NCBI GenBank assembly: GCA_036674765.1
Contig: JARVKI010000031.1
Location: 62,001-126,000 of the forward strand
Length of the DNA: 64,000 nt
Source of the DNA: Seiridium cupressi
Lineage: Eukaryota > Ascomycota > Sordariomycetes > Amphisphaeriales > Sporocadaceae
Direction: 5' to 3'
Numbering within the stretch: position 1 is the stretch's first letter; each line of letters starts with the position of its first letter. Shown piece after piece: positions 43,389 through 54,200 of this stretch. The notes beneath the pieces were generated by a model. The model saw only the letters and a list, made by a program, of their open reading frames with translations, was not told the origin of the DNA and did no database searches. The position numbers were made by a program, and so were the translations under genes.

Positions 43389-46166
43389 TCACATCTTTAC
43401 GCCCCGACTGGTGACCTCGCCTCGCCCGCCAATATTCAGCAGCACCCGACAGTCAGGGCAATACCACTTCGTTGTGCGGGCCGGTATCTCCGTGAGACCG
43501 ACGCACTCGAGGTGGAACCACTCTTGTTTGCAGTTCTGTGTAGGGTGTTTGGTCAGTATTGAGCTGTTGTGTTTTGTGTTTCTGTCGTGGCTAATAGATG
43601 CAGAAGTAGTAGCAGAAAGACGACCCGAGCGACTTGAACGGGTCGTACGTGTATAACCAAAATCAGAGTCATTGTCTTGTTTGCTCACATCGACGTTATC
43701 ACACTGGATCATGGTGCCAAAGCTGACCCCATTGCAGAGACAATATCTGGGTTCGTCCGGATCAATCACGTTACCCTCGTCATCAACCTCGACCTCCGGC
43801 TCCTGTTCCGCTTGGGCGCCCTTTTTGGTGCGTTGTCGCTTTCGTGGTGCTGCCGTGCGCTTCCCGATGGCGCTCGTGCCACCGGAGGTCTTGTTTACCA
43901 CGCCTGGTGCTGGTCGCTTGATGCGCTTGCTCGGCTGGCGAATTTCGGGGGCTGGGGTGTTTCGAGCGGTACTAGCACGTCGAGGTCTATCAGCCGCAAG
44001 AGTCGTGGGCGGCTCGACGCTGCCCGCTTTGCCACGAGATGCTGGTCGACGTAGAGTCATCGAGGGTGGCTCCGGGCCGGGCGTGGTCACAGGCGTGTTC
44101 TGCCGTGAGGCATTGGGCTGCTTTGTATTAGTCGCCACGGGCTGCAAGTTCTTCTGGGCATCCTTCCGCGTCTCCCTCTTCCCAAAGTTGTTAGTAGGCG
44201 GAGGAATAGGAGTAGTGGATGTCTTGGGGAGGGGTATTGGTGTCTCTGCGGGTGGTTTGGTCGGCACTGTAGTGATTATTGTTGGCGGAAGTGGCACTGG
44301 GCTCGTGCCCGTTGAGGGTGTCGCAGCCGGCTTTTCAGCAGCGACCGATGCCTGCGAGGATGGCGGTACAGGAACTGGCACGGGTGTCGAAGACGTGACT
44401 TGTACGGACGTGGCCTGTCCAAGTTGAGGTGCCGGCACGGGAGTTGCTGCTGGAGGCGGTGGGACTGAAGTCGGCCGAGGTGTCAGTTGTGGCGGAGGAA
44501 CCGGGGTCTCTGTCTTTGTGCGCTTCAACTGCGGCTTTGCTGGTTGAGCTGGCTGGGCGGGCTGGGCGGGCTGAGCTGGTTGAGCTGGTTGAGCTGGTTG
44601 AGCTGGTTGAGCTGGTTGAGCTGGTTGAGCTGGTTGAGCTGGCTGAGCTGGCTGAGCAGACTGAGTAGGCTGAGTTAGTTGAGCTGGAGTTGATGCTGTC
44701 GCGTTCTCTGCATTCTCAGTCTTGACCTCGGGTGCATTACCCTCGGAGACAGAGTCGCGCTTGCGCTTCTTGTTCTTGGCTATAGTGGGAACCTTCGGCT
44801 GGGAGGGAGGTTGCTGAGTAGCAGGTTGAGAAATTGGCGCTGTCTCGGTCACGCTTCCCGCAACCGAAGGGCTGCCTTCTTGGGTCCAAAAGCTCCTAGC
44901 TTGGGCTTTCATTCTTCTAGCCGACTCTTCTGCCTCCTCTACGGCCTGCTTCGCCATTTGCTCGCGTTTGAGTTTTTTAGCCTCATTCAGCTTCATTCCC
45001 CGATTACTGAGCTTTACTTCCTCAGCACCAAGAGCTTCAGTAGAGATGGCGCCTATGGGTGGATGTTGAGTACCCGATGCGGCATCCGTGACTGGAGTTG
45101 GAAGGGGAACATCAAAAGGTTGGCCCTCATCCTTGGCCTTCTGCTGAGCAGCTTTGTAGGCCTCGATACCTCGTCCCGCACTCTTCAATTCCCGAGCAAT
45201 CATGGTGTCACTAGGGTTCCACACGGCATTTTTCTTCATGCGTTTCCTTAGCTTTGCAAGCTCGTAGGGTGTGAGCTGAAGCCAGGGTAGGTCGGGACCA
45301 CCAAGAACAGCATCCTCTGGAGGAGGTTTGAGTTTTGCAAGGGCCGAGCTGGTGGATGGTATAGGTAGCCCATCGTTAAGTGGCTGTCGGGACGAGCGCG
45401 GGGGTTTGGGTATCTTCTGCTTGGGTATTTTGGAGCCTTTCACAAACTTGATTCGCGGGGCAGGAGTGGCCCTGACTGGCGACTCATCAATCTCTTCTTC
45501 GGAGCTCTCCTCGCTGGATGAGCTATAGGCGTGGAAATCGACGTCGTATGGTGCAAGGACCTCTCCCGGGACGGTGATCCTAGGCGGTCCTCGGACTCTG
45601 TTACCGTCCTTGTCAAGACGCAATGCAATCTTGGGAGTTCGGTTCATCTGGGGGGATCGCGTCTGTACGGGGCTCTTCTGTTCTTCTGTAGGATAGTTGT
45701 CCCGCATATGCTGTAGCTTGGCCAATATAGTCTTCGCTCTATTGACATGCCTGTTCACATATTCTGCCATGCGATGTGCTTCGGCATGGCTCGAGATGCG
45801 CGAGTTTACCGCTTGGGTGAGGTTGCTGGAAATGTCCCTTCTCAGCTGCGCCGGAGCAGGGCGCTGGCCGACAGGAAGTGTAGGAAGCTTGCCCCATGTC
45901 GAAGTGAGCTCATGAACAAGCGTTGAAGCATTGATGTACGTCTGATCGAGCTTCCCAATGAGGGTTAAGCTGCGGTTGACGTCGGCTGGAAGATACTCGG
46001 TGAAGTCAAGGTAGTCGGTGACAGTGGCTTGCGCATCGGGGTCAGCACGCATGTTGAGAGACTCGAGGGCATTGTTCGACTGCAAGGTAGGGGCTATGGC
46101 AGTCTTGTTCGTTGGGGAGACAGGAGTGTCGTCGACGGCGGCGCTTGGCTCAGTGGCTGTTGCCAT
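43389..46166 (-). CDS. ING-family PHD-finger protein, 874 aa
   Basis: Modelled as complement(join(43389..43535,43689..46166)). The N-terminal ~50-165 region matches the ING histone-tail-binding domain (DFTEYLPADVNRSLTLIGKL, then YVNRHVNRAKTILAKL). A long basic, Pro/Ser-rich middle includes an acidic patch (SSSEESSEEEIDES) and a QPA repeat. The C-terminal PHD finger is complete only after splicing: Cys809, 811, 822, 828, His834, Cys837, 852 and 855, with the Trp850 typical of ING PHDs that read H3K4me3. The 153-nt intron (GTGAGC...ACAG) contains no stop, so an unspliced reading is also open (925 aa) but inserts 51 residues into the finger. Family role: subunit of histone acetyltransferase or Rpd3-type deacetylase complexes (yeast Yng1, Yng2, Pho23). 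The large size suggests a Pho23-like subunit, but I cannot decide. Confidence 0.9.
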   Translation of the reverse strand: MATATEPSAAVDDTPVSPTNKTAIAPTLQSNNALESLNMRADPDAQATVTDYLDFTEYLPADVNRSLTLIGKLDQTYINASTLVHELTSTWGKLPTLPVGQRPAPAQLRRDISSNLTQAVNSRISSHAEAHRMAEYVNRHVNRAKTILAKLQHMRDNYPTEEQKSPVQTRSPQMNRTPKIALRLDKDGNRVRGPPRITVPGEVLAPYDVDFHAYSSSSEESSEEEIDESPVRATPAPRIKFVKGSKIPKQKIPKPPRSSRQPLNDGLPIPSTSSALAKLKPPPEDAVLGGPDLPWLQLTPYELAKLRKRMKKNAVWNPSDTMIARELKSAGRGIEAYKAAQQKAKDEGQPFDVPLPTPVTDAASGTQHPPIGAISTEALGAEEVKLSNRGMKLNEAKKLKREQMAKQAVEEAEESARRMKAQARSFWTQEGSPSVAGSVTETAPISQPATQQPPSQPKVPTIAKNKKRKRDSVSEGNAPEVKTENAENATASTPAQLTQPTQSAQPAQPAQPAQPAQPAQPAQPAQPAQPAQPAQPAQPAQPAKPQLKRTKTETPVPPPQLTPRPTSVPPPPAATPVPAPQLGQATSVQVTSSTPVPVPVPPSSQASVAAEKPAATPSTGTSPVPLPPTIITTVPTKPPAETPIPLPKTSTTPIPPPTNNFGKRETRKDAQKNLQPVATNTKQPNASRQNTPVTTPGPEPPSMTLRRPASRGKAGSVEPPTTLAADRPRRASTARNTPAPEIRQPSKRIKRPAPGVVNKTSGGTSAIGKRTAAPRKRQRTKKGAQAEQEPEVEVDDEGNVIDPDEPRYCLCNGVSFGTMIQCDNVDVSKQDNDSDFGYTRTTRSSRSGRLSATTSASISHDRNTKHNSSILTKHPTQNCKQEWFHLECVGLTEIPARTTKWYCPDCRVLLNIGGRGEVTSRGVKM
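44541..44656 (-). repeat. 9-bp tandem repeat encoding (QPA)n in the ING gene
   Basis: The unit tgagctggt repeats perfectly about 7.7 times over 44572-44640, flanked by degenerate copies on both sides. On the coding strand it gives about a dozen Ala-Gln-Pro triplets. A perfect minisatellite inside a reading frame is likely to vary in length between strains without breaking the frame. Confidence 0.92.
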
Positions 46167-47036
46167 TGTTATGCGTGATGCGGTTCACGATGGTGTGCGA
46201 TGTGTGGTGTTCATGGTCACATATGAGTCTCTAGAAGCCTAAGCGATCAGGTGCGCACAACAAAAACCTGATACGACGATGTGTAGATGGCAGGAACGAC
46301 GATGGACGTTTGATGTCGTTGGTTCTTAGCTGGTAGTTTGCGACGCGATGACTGGGGGTCGCGCTGTAGCTTGGCCAAGACTTGGGTGGGGCGTGCTTCA
46401 GTACAGTTTCTGCGGCTAATGTACGGCGGAATTCGAGCGACTTCGCCAACTGTCAACGAAGATAGCATCTCAAAGCGCGCGTTTCACTGGGGAATCGAAG
46501 TATTCAGTCTGCTGAGAGGGAGGCACCAGGTACAATGTAGTCTTTGTAAAGATGAAGTAACGCGCATCGAGGTTTCTAGAGGCACTGCATCCACGCCAGA
46601 CGATCAAATCCGTCTAACAAACTCTCCCAACACCGATCCCTCCTGATTGACCGTCACAAATTCTTGTTGCTGCACAATTCGCTGGCAAATGTCCAAGGAT
46701 TGTGAAGCTATTTTAACGGCGTATTTTTTGTCATTTTCTGCCAAGGAGATATTCCCGAGCCCCTGGATAGCACATCCAAAAGCAGAAAATAAAGAGAACC
46801 CAGGATGAACCAGAATTATAGAATTACCCGCCTACGCAAATTTGAACTTGAGTGGTATCAAAACATATAAAGAAAATGTGCTATTGTTCCTCGGGCCCCT
46901 TTTCCCACCCTGGATTACAATATTATCTGAAGTCGATCATCCAGCCTTAGCGCTCCAGCAACCGACTCCATATGTCTCAAAACGTTGCGGCTACTATGGC
47001 CTTATATGGATATAGGGTTCTCTCAAACAGCTATTC
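46167..47036. other. Intergenic: ING promoter and 3' flank of the membrane-protein gene
   Basis: 870 bp between two minus-strand genes. The part next to 46166 is the ING 5' region; about 46720-46880 is AT-rich. No gene is seen. Confidence 0.5.
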
Positions 47037-48270
47037 TCATTCACTGCCGACTGCTCCCAGGCCGACGCCCGTTACAGCAGCCGCAACGACCCAAGGGCTC
47101 GCCCAAGCAACTGCACCTAGCGGCTCGGCACCTGCAACGGTAAGAGAAGTCTGTAGCATAGTGCTAATACCTGTCACCAGCATCAAGGTAATTGTGCGCT
47201 TGACGACGGTCTTGGTTCTCTTGCTCCAGCCCCAGACGTTCCACGATACTGTCTCCTTTAGGGATGCGTTGATTGGGTCAAAGTGTCGGGGCTGTTCCTG
47301 CGGCTCGGCCTCGGCGGGTGTGAAAATGAAGTTGGTCGCTGCGAACCCAAGTGCCAAGGTGACTGGAAGGAGGTTGATGTACGTCGACTCGTGTGCAGCC
47401 TGAATCGAGGGAAGGCTATCGTAATAGACGATGAGAGCCGTAGGAAGGTAGGTGGCATATGCAGCGAAGAGAGTGACCGTGTATATAGCACCGGAGAGGA
47501 GAGTGGTCAGGACTGTAATCGGTTTGTCCGTCAGCAGTTCGGCGTTATGCGTGTTGGCTGGATCGCGATGCGCCTGCGACAGAGAGCGGAGGAGCCTGAA
47601 CGGAAGGTAGGTTGCGAAAGTCTCGATGGCGAGAGTCAAAACAAGAGCAGAAGCAGGCACCCTGTAGAAGGCGTTTAAGAGGTAGAGCTAGGCGATGGTC
47701 AGTCAACATGCGCCTGGTAGGCGGAGGCGCACACGGCGCAGTGATCCAACGTGACGTACCGGAGGACCATGCGACAAAAGGTTCAACGCTGCAAGGTCGT
47801 AGCCGTCGTAGTTGCCATACCAGCCCAGCGCAAGTTCGAAGCTGTTGTCGCATTCGCAGTTAGCAAAGGTCCGTAAAGCGAACTCCCAGCCTCAGTCCCA
47901 GCCTTGGCGGATCTGACCAGACTGCGTTCGAGTCAACTCACATTCTCCAGCCCATGAGCAGGGCATACTCGCTCCAGGTTTCCAAAGTGCGCGCATGCAC
48001 AGCAATAGCTGCCTTGGTCCATGGGTACGTGAGTGAATACCCGATGGACGAAACGGCGAGGCTCAGGATCACGATGAGCGGGAACTGGATCGGAGCCGGG
48101 AGCTTGGACTTCTTCTCTGCAGCAATGTCCTCGATTGCCTTTATCACTGGTTTTTCGACCTTGGTGATGGATAAAACAGTGGGAGAGGACGGCGAATCTG
48201 TCTCGTCGGAGAGCGCAGAGCCAGTCTCAACGGCCGAGGCCTCGACCTTATCTTGTCGTCGGGTGCGCAT
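47037..48270 (-). CDS. Fungal multi-span membrane protein of unknown function, 353 aa
   Basis: Three exons, complement(join(47037..47687,47760..47841,47942..48270)). Introns of 72 and 100 bp join WRIFELALGWYGNYDGYDLA and HGPPLYLLNAFY in phase. A cytosolic-looking basic and Ser-rich N-terminus (~70 residues) precedes a first hydrophobic helix, FPLIVILSLAVSSIGYSL. Further candidate membrane helices are ALVLTLAIETFATYLPF, VLTTLLSGAIYTVTLFAAYA, NLLPVTLALGFAATNFIF and TITLMLVTGISTMLQTSL, with a final Gly/Ala/Val-rich helix. The pattern is conserved-looking, but I do not recognise a transporter or enzyme family. The Met at 48270 is the first true ATG; further 5' the frame is open only from a GTG. 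Confidence 0.78.
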
Positions 48271-49661
48271 GATGAACTGGTACACGTGGTCGCAAAAGGG
48301 AATAGATGTGACCAGAGGAGTCGGATGCTGATGCGCAAGGGAAGGCACTACGGGTGTTGTCTCTGTTCTGCAATGTAGTTGACAAGGTTTGAAGAGCCTG
48401 CGCTGAGCGACGTGATGCGATCGTACCCAGTGGCATGGGCAGTGGATTTTGGCGGCGCGTGGGGAGCAGAAGCTCCTTATGGATCCCTGGCACTAAAGTA
48501 GTAAACAGATTGGAGCTCAGTGACGTCTTAACGCGCGCTCGATCCCTGCGTGTCACTAGGGGCCATTGGAACTAGACAGCCGCTCTCTGGGGATGAAAAT
48601 TCCGCGAAATCCTCAGTTTGTGGCATGATACAAAGTCAGGCTATAACTATATCACTACAAAGCCTCCATTACTAGGAAGACTATTTCAAGTATACTCGAG
48701 AAGGTGCTGGCTACCTGCCCCTCTCCATTACGCTCCCAATCCCTGTGCCAACGTTATTCTGCCCTGTGTCAAACCCCACACGCATGAGCGACGGGATCGT
48801 CCCGATTCTTTCTTCTAATAGTAGGTTATCCAGGCCAATTGACGTTACCTCTCATCGAACTAGTTGGTTTCATTTTGACCTTTGTGACGTTCGTCCTATC
48901 CAGATCGATCGATTGGAGGGGGGTTGGTCGACATGGTATTGAAAAGGGACGACGAGCCTCCTCGTCAACCTAAACCAGCTACATTTCTCGCTTCTCTTCT
49001 CGAGCTTTGCTCCCATACTACACTTCAGCTATCCCTCAAATGTAGCTCGGACAGTTCTCTCTGCCTTCACCAATGGTAGCCGAGGACTGTACAAAGCCGT
49101 TTCCCCTAGTACCATGTCCCTGGTAGTCGTCGATGCTCAAACGTCCTCAACCTGTCCCACTTCGCTGGACCTGTTTGTTTGAACTCCTCTTTCAGCCACC
49201 GGGAACTCAAAAACACTGGGCCGAACAGGTCACTGGGACCAGAGATGATATATATTAAGCACGTCCAGTAGATGTGTACGAGTTGGTTCATTTGATTTCA
49301 TTCAATTCATACATGGGCAAAGGAGTGTATTGTCCTCTGATTAGGTCTCCTACTCTGCTGTTTCATAATCCTTGGTTGGATATGGTGGAATATACTTGTT
49401 TGGGCGTTCGCTCGACGCTCTTTTCCGATCCTCACTTTAACCTCGTGGCATATGCTTCGGTCACACAATTATCATGACCCAAGTCGTCCACTCTTCGGTG
49501 CTGAGGTTTCGGCAGCGGAGCCGAACCACCACATTTACAAAATGGTATAGGTTTGCAGTTTACAAAGGAAACAATAGATGCCATGGTAGGTTTCATGTCA
49601 GACGTCCCGGGTCATTGCTGCAGAACGCGGCATACATTGCACGCCGACTCAAAAGGTGCGT
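48271..49661. other. Intergenic, no gene seen
   Basis: Holds the promoter of the membrane-protein gene and the 3' UTR of the C2H2 gene. Short frames only. Confidence 0.5.
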
Positions 49662-51201
49662 TCACTCCTCCATACGGCCGAACACACCATCATCGTCGTC
49701 TTCACTGCGGACTCGGGATCGTCTGTCATCTTCATCGTCGTCCATCTCGCTGTCTTCCATCCTCACATCCTCTGAGTGACGGTATTGGCCGCGAGTGAAG
49801 CTTTCGGGCATCTGCCGCGCCGAATAACTGTTCAGAAAGCTTGTACTGGTAAAGGCCGCCTGGTCAAGGTATTGCGCAGGCAACGGGGGGACAGGTGGGG
49901 CATCCTCAGGAAGTCTAGTATCTCGGGAACCCCCGTTGCTGCCGAAGCTGCAACTAAGCAGTTCAACGGCGGCGGCGAGGTCCTTGTCCTCCTGGCCGGA
50001 GCTGCCCAGCCCGGAAGATGTAGGGCGGCGGTCTGAACTGCCATGACGATTGTGGCCAAACCCAGAGCCGTTCGGGATGCTCCCTGCTAGGAATCCGTTG
50101 GAAGTGGTGGACTGGTATGATCGCGCATAAACGCTGCCGTTGGAGGACCTCTTGACATTGCGGAATGCGAAGCCGCCATGGTAAGCTTCGGTTTGTGGGG
50201 GCGGCGTTGTGTCCGCCGAGCTTCGACCATCGTGTTGGTCCGAGTAACCGGACGCGGCGGGTGACGCGGCTGAATCAGGTTCGCTGCCAAAGTCCCGAGC
50301 CGAGTCCGGAGGTGTGGATTCATCCTTGATGACGTTCATCTGAACAAGAACCGAGGCAGCTTCAAGGAGCTGTACCTGCTGATGCTTGGAGATGAGCAGT
50401 TTGGACGTGTACGACCACTCGGGAGTGTGTTCCCACCTAACCAGCAAAAACGTCAACACAGTGTTCTCCTTGGGATCAGTCCGGGTTATGGGAGCAATAT
50501 GTGGAGGGGATCCGCGAAATATGGTCCAGGACCTTCAGTCACGCAATTGACTATCCAGCAGCTGGGATGAGGAGGTTTGGGGGGAGAGAAGTGGGCAAGA
50601 AAATGGGCACCAACAAATGCTTGGTCAAGCAACTGCTGTGCTTGTACGTTTTCCCGCACTGATCGCAGTGCAGTTCGATGCGGTTGCTCTTCTTGCCTTC
50701 CTTGGTCAGGGGCTGGCCGTCACTAGCACGTCGAACGCGAGCCTTTTGGAACCCGTTCTCGCCTTCCTCGGCAGACATCTCATTCGAGTCATCATCGATT
50801 GCACTCTCTTGTCCTTCCGGCTTCTCTGCCATCATGAACTTGTGTGTCGGTAGGCTGGCTGGAGGGGAAGGCAAGCTGCCAGTAATCGCGGACCTGGCGG
50901 TGGCCGACTTGGAAATGGTGCCGCGGCGGCCATTGATAGTCATTGGGAGTGGGGTCATCTTGTCACCAGCCTCAGTGAGGGCAGCCGCGACAGCAGCCAC
51001 ATTGGCGCCGGTGTTTGTTATGCTCTTGCGGCGGTTGACGCGGTGGGAGGCATTGAGAGATCCGGACAGGGCGGAGTGGGAATGTGAGTGAGAGTTGTTG
51101 CGCGAGTGAGACGGTAGGCGAGTGGCAGCTAGGGGGTTCGTGGAGCCAGATATCGATTGGCGGTGCTGGGACAACGGCGGCCTCGTCGTCGCCGTGGACA
51201 T
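49662..51201 (-). CDS. C2H2 zinc-finger protein, 453 aa
   Basis: Two exons, complement(join(49662..50436,50615..51201)). The 178-bp intron (donor GTTGGT, acceptor TTAG) cuts through the zinc finger between its two histidines. After splicing the finger is Cys179-X2-Cys182-X12-His195-X3-His199 (HCDQCGKTYKHSSCLTKHLW). It is followed by a conserved-looking helix, EWSYTSKLLISKHQQVQLLE. The flanks are disordered: Ser/His/Asn-rich N-terminus, Ser/Gly-rich middle, and a strongly acidic C-terminal tail (EDSEMDDDEDD) that could act as an activation region. A single finger plus the SKHQQVQLLEAASVL block is a conserved fungal arrangement. I expect a nuclear regulator; its targets are unknown. The very long gene-free upstream region fits a developmentally controlled regulator. 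Confidence 0.85.
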
Positions 51202-54200
51202 TTCCTACAGAAAGGAGCAATTGGTCAGCGAGCTGCTCTGTTCTTGGGAGCAAGCCGGAGGGTGCCTGGCGAGCGAGGAGATAGCTACCTTTGTAGATGC
51301 CATTCCCACGGGAGTAATACAAGTGGAATCAGTCCAAGGGAAGAGGAGAGCTGGTGGTAGACAAAACTATGCCGCTGAAGAAAGCAAAAGCAAAGAGCTC
51401 CGGTGATGCAAAGCAAATCGAAGCCGTTACGGGTAGGGCTCAAGCAAGAGAAGTCTAAAGTCAGGTAGTGGTGGGCTCACTCATGTATGGTGCGAGATAT
51501 GGTGTGGTGTGGGAACTGGGTGGCCCGGGATCCAAGGTCAGGTGTGAGTGGGAAGCAAAAGCCAGGAGAGGGCCGACTGTCAGATGGTAAATGAAATAAA
51601 TTATTTTTTTCGAGCATCTGGAACTCGCCTGGGGGGAATCGGGAACAAAGGCAAAAGGTCAAGGTCAAGTGGCCGACTGCGCCTTCAGGTTCCAGCGCGA
51701 GTGGGCGTTGGAGTGTGTCTCTTTCCCAAGCCCGACATCGAGCCTGGGCAAGCAAGAGACAAGCGAAGGAGGAGGGGGCGCGCGCTGAGGGGGGTGAACG
51801 GAGCAGGGGAGGGGGGGGCCACAGCAGGGCACCTGGGCAGTGCGGGAAGCGGATCTGGACTTTCGGGCACTCGATCCTAGTTAGCAAGTACCTTTCCAAG
51901 GTACATGTAATCTATGCAAGTCCACCTGTCTGCCAGTACAGGACAGTACGGTTCGCAGGGCTCCCACCTGGAATACCCGCCCACGCGCCTGTCAGCTTTG
52001 CGCCTGTCTTGCCAGCCGTGCTTGTCTCGCTTGACTCCCCTGCTCTTTTGTTCTTGCTGTTTCTATGTATGGAAACCCGGGCAGCACTGTGTGAGCTGGG
52101 ACGGGACAAAATGTGGACGCTGGTTACTTGGGCCCATGTACCTCCAGCTCTCGGACCGGCGCCAGGAACAGGAACCATAGAAGGTCACAGAAGCGCTTTA
52201 GGTTTGACTCTCTGCCACCGGTAATCAGTCTAGAGTGCAGCCGTCGTTGAATGGTCTGGTTCAAGGAGGCACGTTACCGTGGCCATGTACTTAGGGTAGG
52301 GCTTCAGCAAGCCCTCTGGGTCGTTATCGCTCTGTGGACACTCATTCTTTGCCCCGGATTCCGTTCGGTAGAGCCGATTACTGAGATCTGTTTCCAGCTA
52401 CGTACGGTATTCTGGCCACAGTCAAAACGATGATCTCGGCAGTGGCCTTGAGCGCATCCCGGCAGAATACCTGCAACAGCTTGTTTGAGACGGCCATTGT
52501 TTGACCTGCCTGGGATAGGATAACAGCCAGGAGTTGAATGACCCGAGATCAAGTGAATCGCGATGGCCTGCTCAATAGATTAAGCAGGGGGGATGTGACC
52601 CCAGTTGCATCTGCTTGCATCCATCCAAGCTACCCCAGGTCTTCATTATTATTCATCGTTCGCGATGTGCAACTTTGCACAAAGACGAGTGCTGTTAGTT
52701 AGTCTCGTTCGCTCTCTTTGGAATGGATGGGTCCCCGTCGTATGTCCCCTGACGGGGAAAGACGGGCTATCTCGAGTCAGCTCGGCCTGCATTCCGTCGA
52801 GCGGGCTGATACCTCGTCTAGGCCATCCCCTTATTTGTCGAGAGACGAGATTATGGAAGCGCTCACAATAGAAATCTACACGTCTGCACTCGCGGTCGGG
52901 GTTGTTGTGTTGGACTGTTGGACGGCCATTGCCCACGTACGGTTGGTCTGAGCGAAGAGTGGGCATTGACGAGCTGGCAGACTGGAGATAGTGCCGCCTC
53001 CAGGGCCAAACACTGTCCCGTTGTCGGCTTCGCGGCCAGTCATTCGCTGGAGAGGCAAAGGGGGGTCGACAGATAAGGGAGCAGCCGTGTATGGAGAAGG
53101 GCCCCACCCACCAATAGCCAAGGTGCCAGAGTGCCGCTGAGTGTTCTGTCCTCGAGGTTCTGTGTCGGCGCTCCCATTTGCCGATTCTCCTCCTCGCTCT
53201 CAGAAGACCACTTTTTCATAATAGAACCTTGTCATTTCTCTGCGATATGTCTCTGATGACACTATCTTGCCTTTCCCTTTCTGGCCTGGATGCACTGCTA
53301 GCCGCCTGCTGACCTGGGATAATTATGGCGACAATATTTAGTAGTCTACTCTAACTATCAGGCCGGTACGCCTGCGCAACACGATGCCTGCCACCTGATG
53401 TTGTCAATTTACTAGGCGCGTCTTGTTAGCGACGGGCCTCGGAGACGCAAGGACTCGGTTGCGAATCTGTCTAGTGCTTGGGTGTACTGTGTAGGGTCTC
53501 TCCTAGGCAATGCTTTGTTCGGCACTGCTGTGCGTCTCTCTCCACGCGCCCATCCTAGGCTTTGACGGGATGGATCAAACACTTATACCGCAGGCCGCCT
53601 GCGACAATGCAATTATTTCATTTGCGAAGCTGCCAGGCACCTTCAAGTTCGCGACGCTGGACAAGGTCAAGGGTGGGATGAATTAAGGAGGGGTAGGAGA
53701 GCGGAGAGCGGTGCATTTGCTTCTGATACGACCTTACCAAGAAAGTCGTGCGACGATAGCTCTCCACAACCAACTACGCCGTTGATCATTGCGACATTGA
53801 GGTTTCCATAATTCAAGGCACCTTGCTCAGATCCCAAGCTATCAACTCGTGCTCGGCATTCAAATCCAGTGGTACGCGGGAACCGTGCTTGACCACCACC
53901 TTTTTTTCATCACAGACGGGCAAAGAGACACGCCTTTTGCAGAAATAAAATAAAACAAAAACACCCCCAGCTGAACGGAGACATGTCAACGAACCTTTTC
54001 CCCGCTGGAAGTCAGCAGATCATTTGACCATTCCAGATGCAGGTACTCTTGCATCTGCGTGGTTCCTAGGCCGCATGCGGGAGAACTGAGGGAGGAACCC
54101 AGCAGCCATATCAGACTTATGCACGAAAAGCTACGCATACCCCCTCTACAACGTGATCATGTTCTCAGCTCATTGGATACTCGGGAGAGGGGCTCATATT

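Noticed and set aside
43672..44427. 251-codon plus-strand frame opposite the ING gene
   Set aside because: Antisense shadow of the GC-rich coding strand. The minus-strand frame carries the ING and PHD domains.
47258..47678. Plus-strand frames opposite the membrane-protein gene
   Set aside because: Antisense frames without hydrophobic or domain pattern. The minus-strand model closes over three exons.
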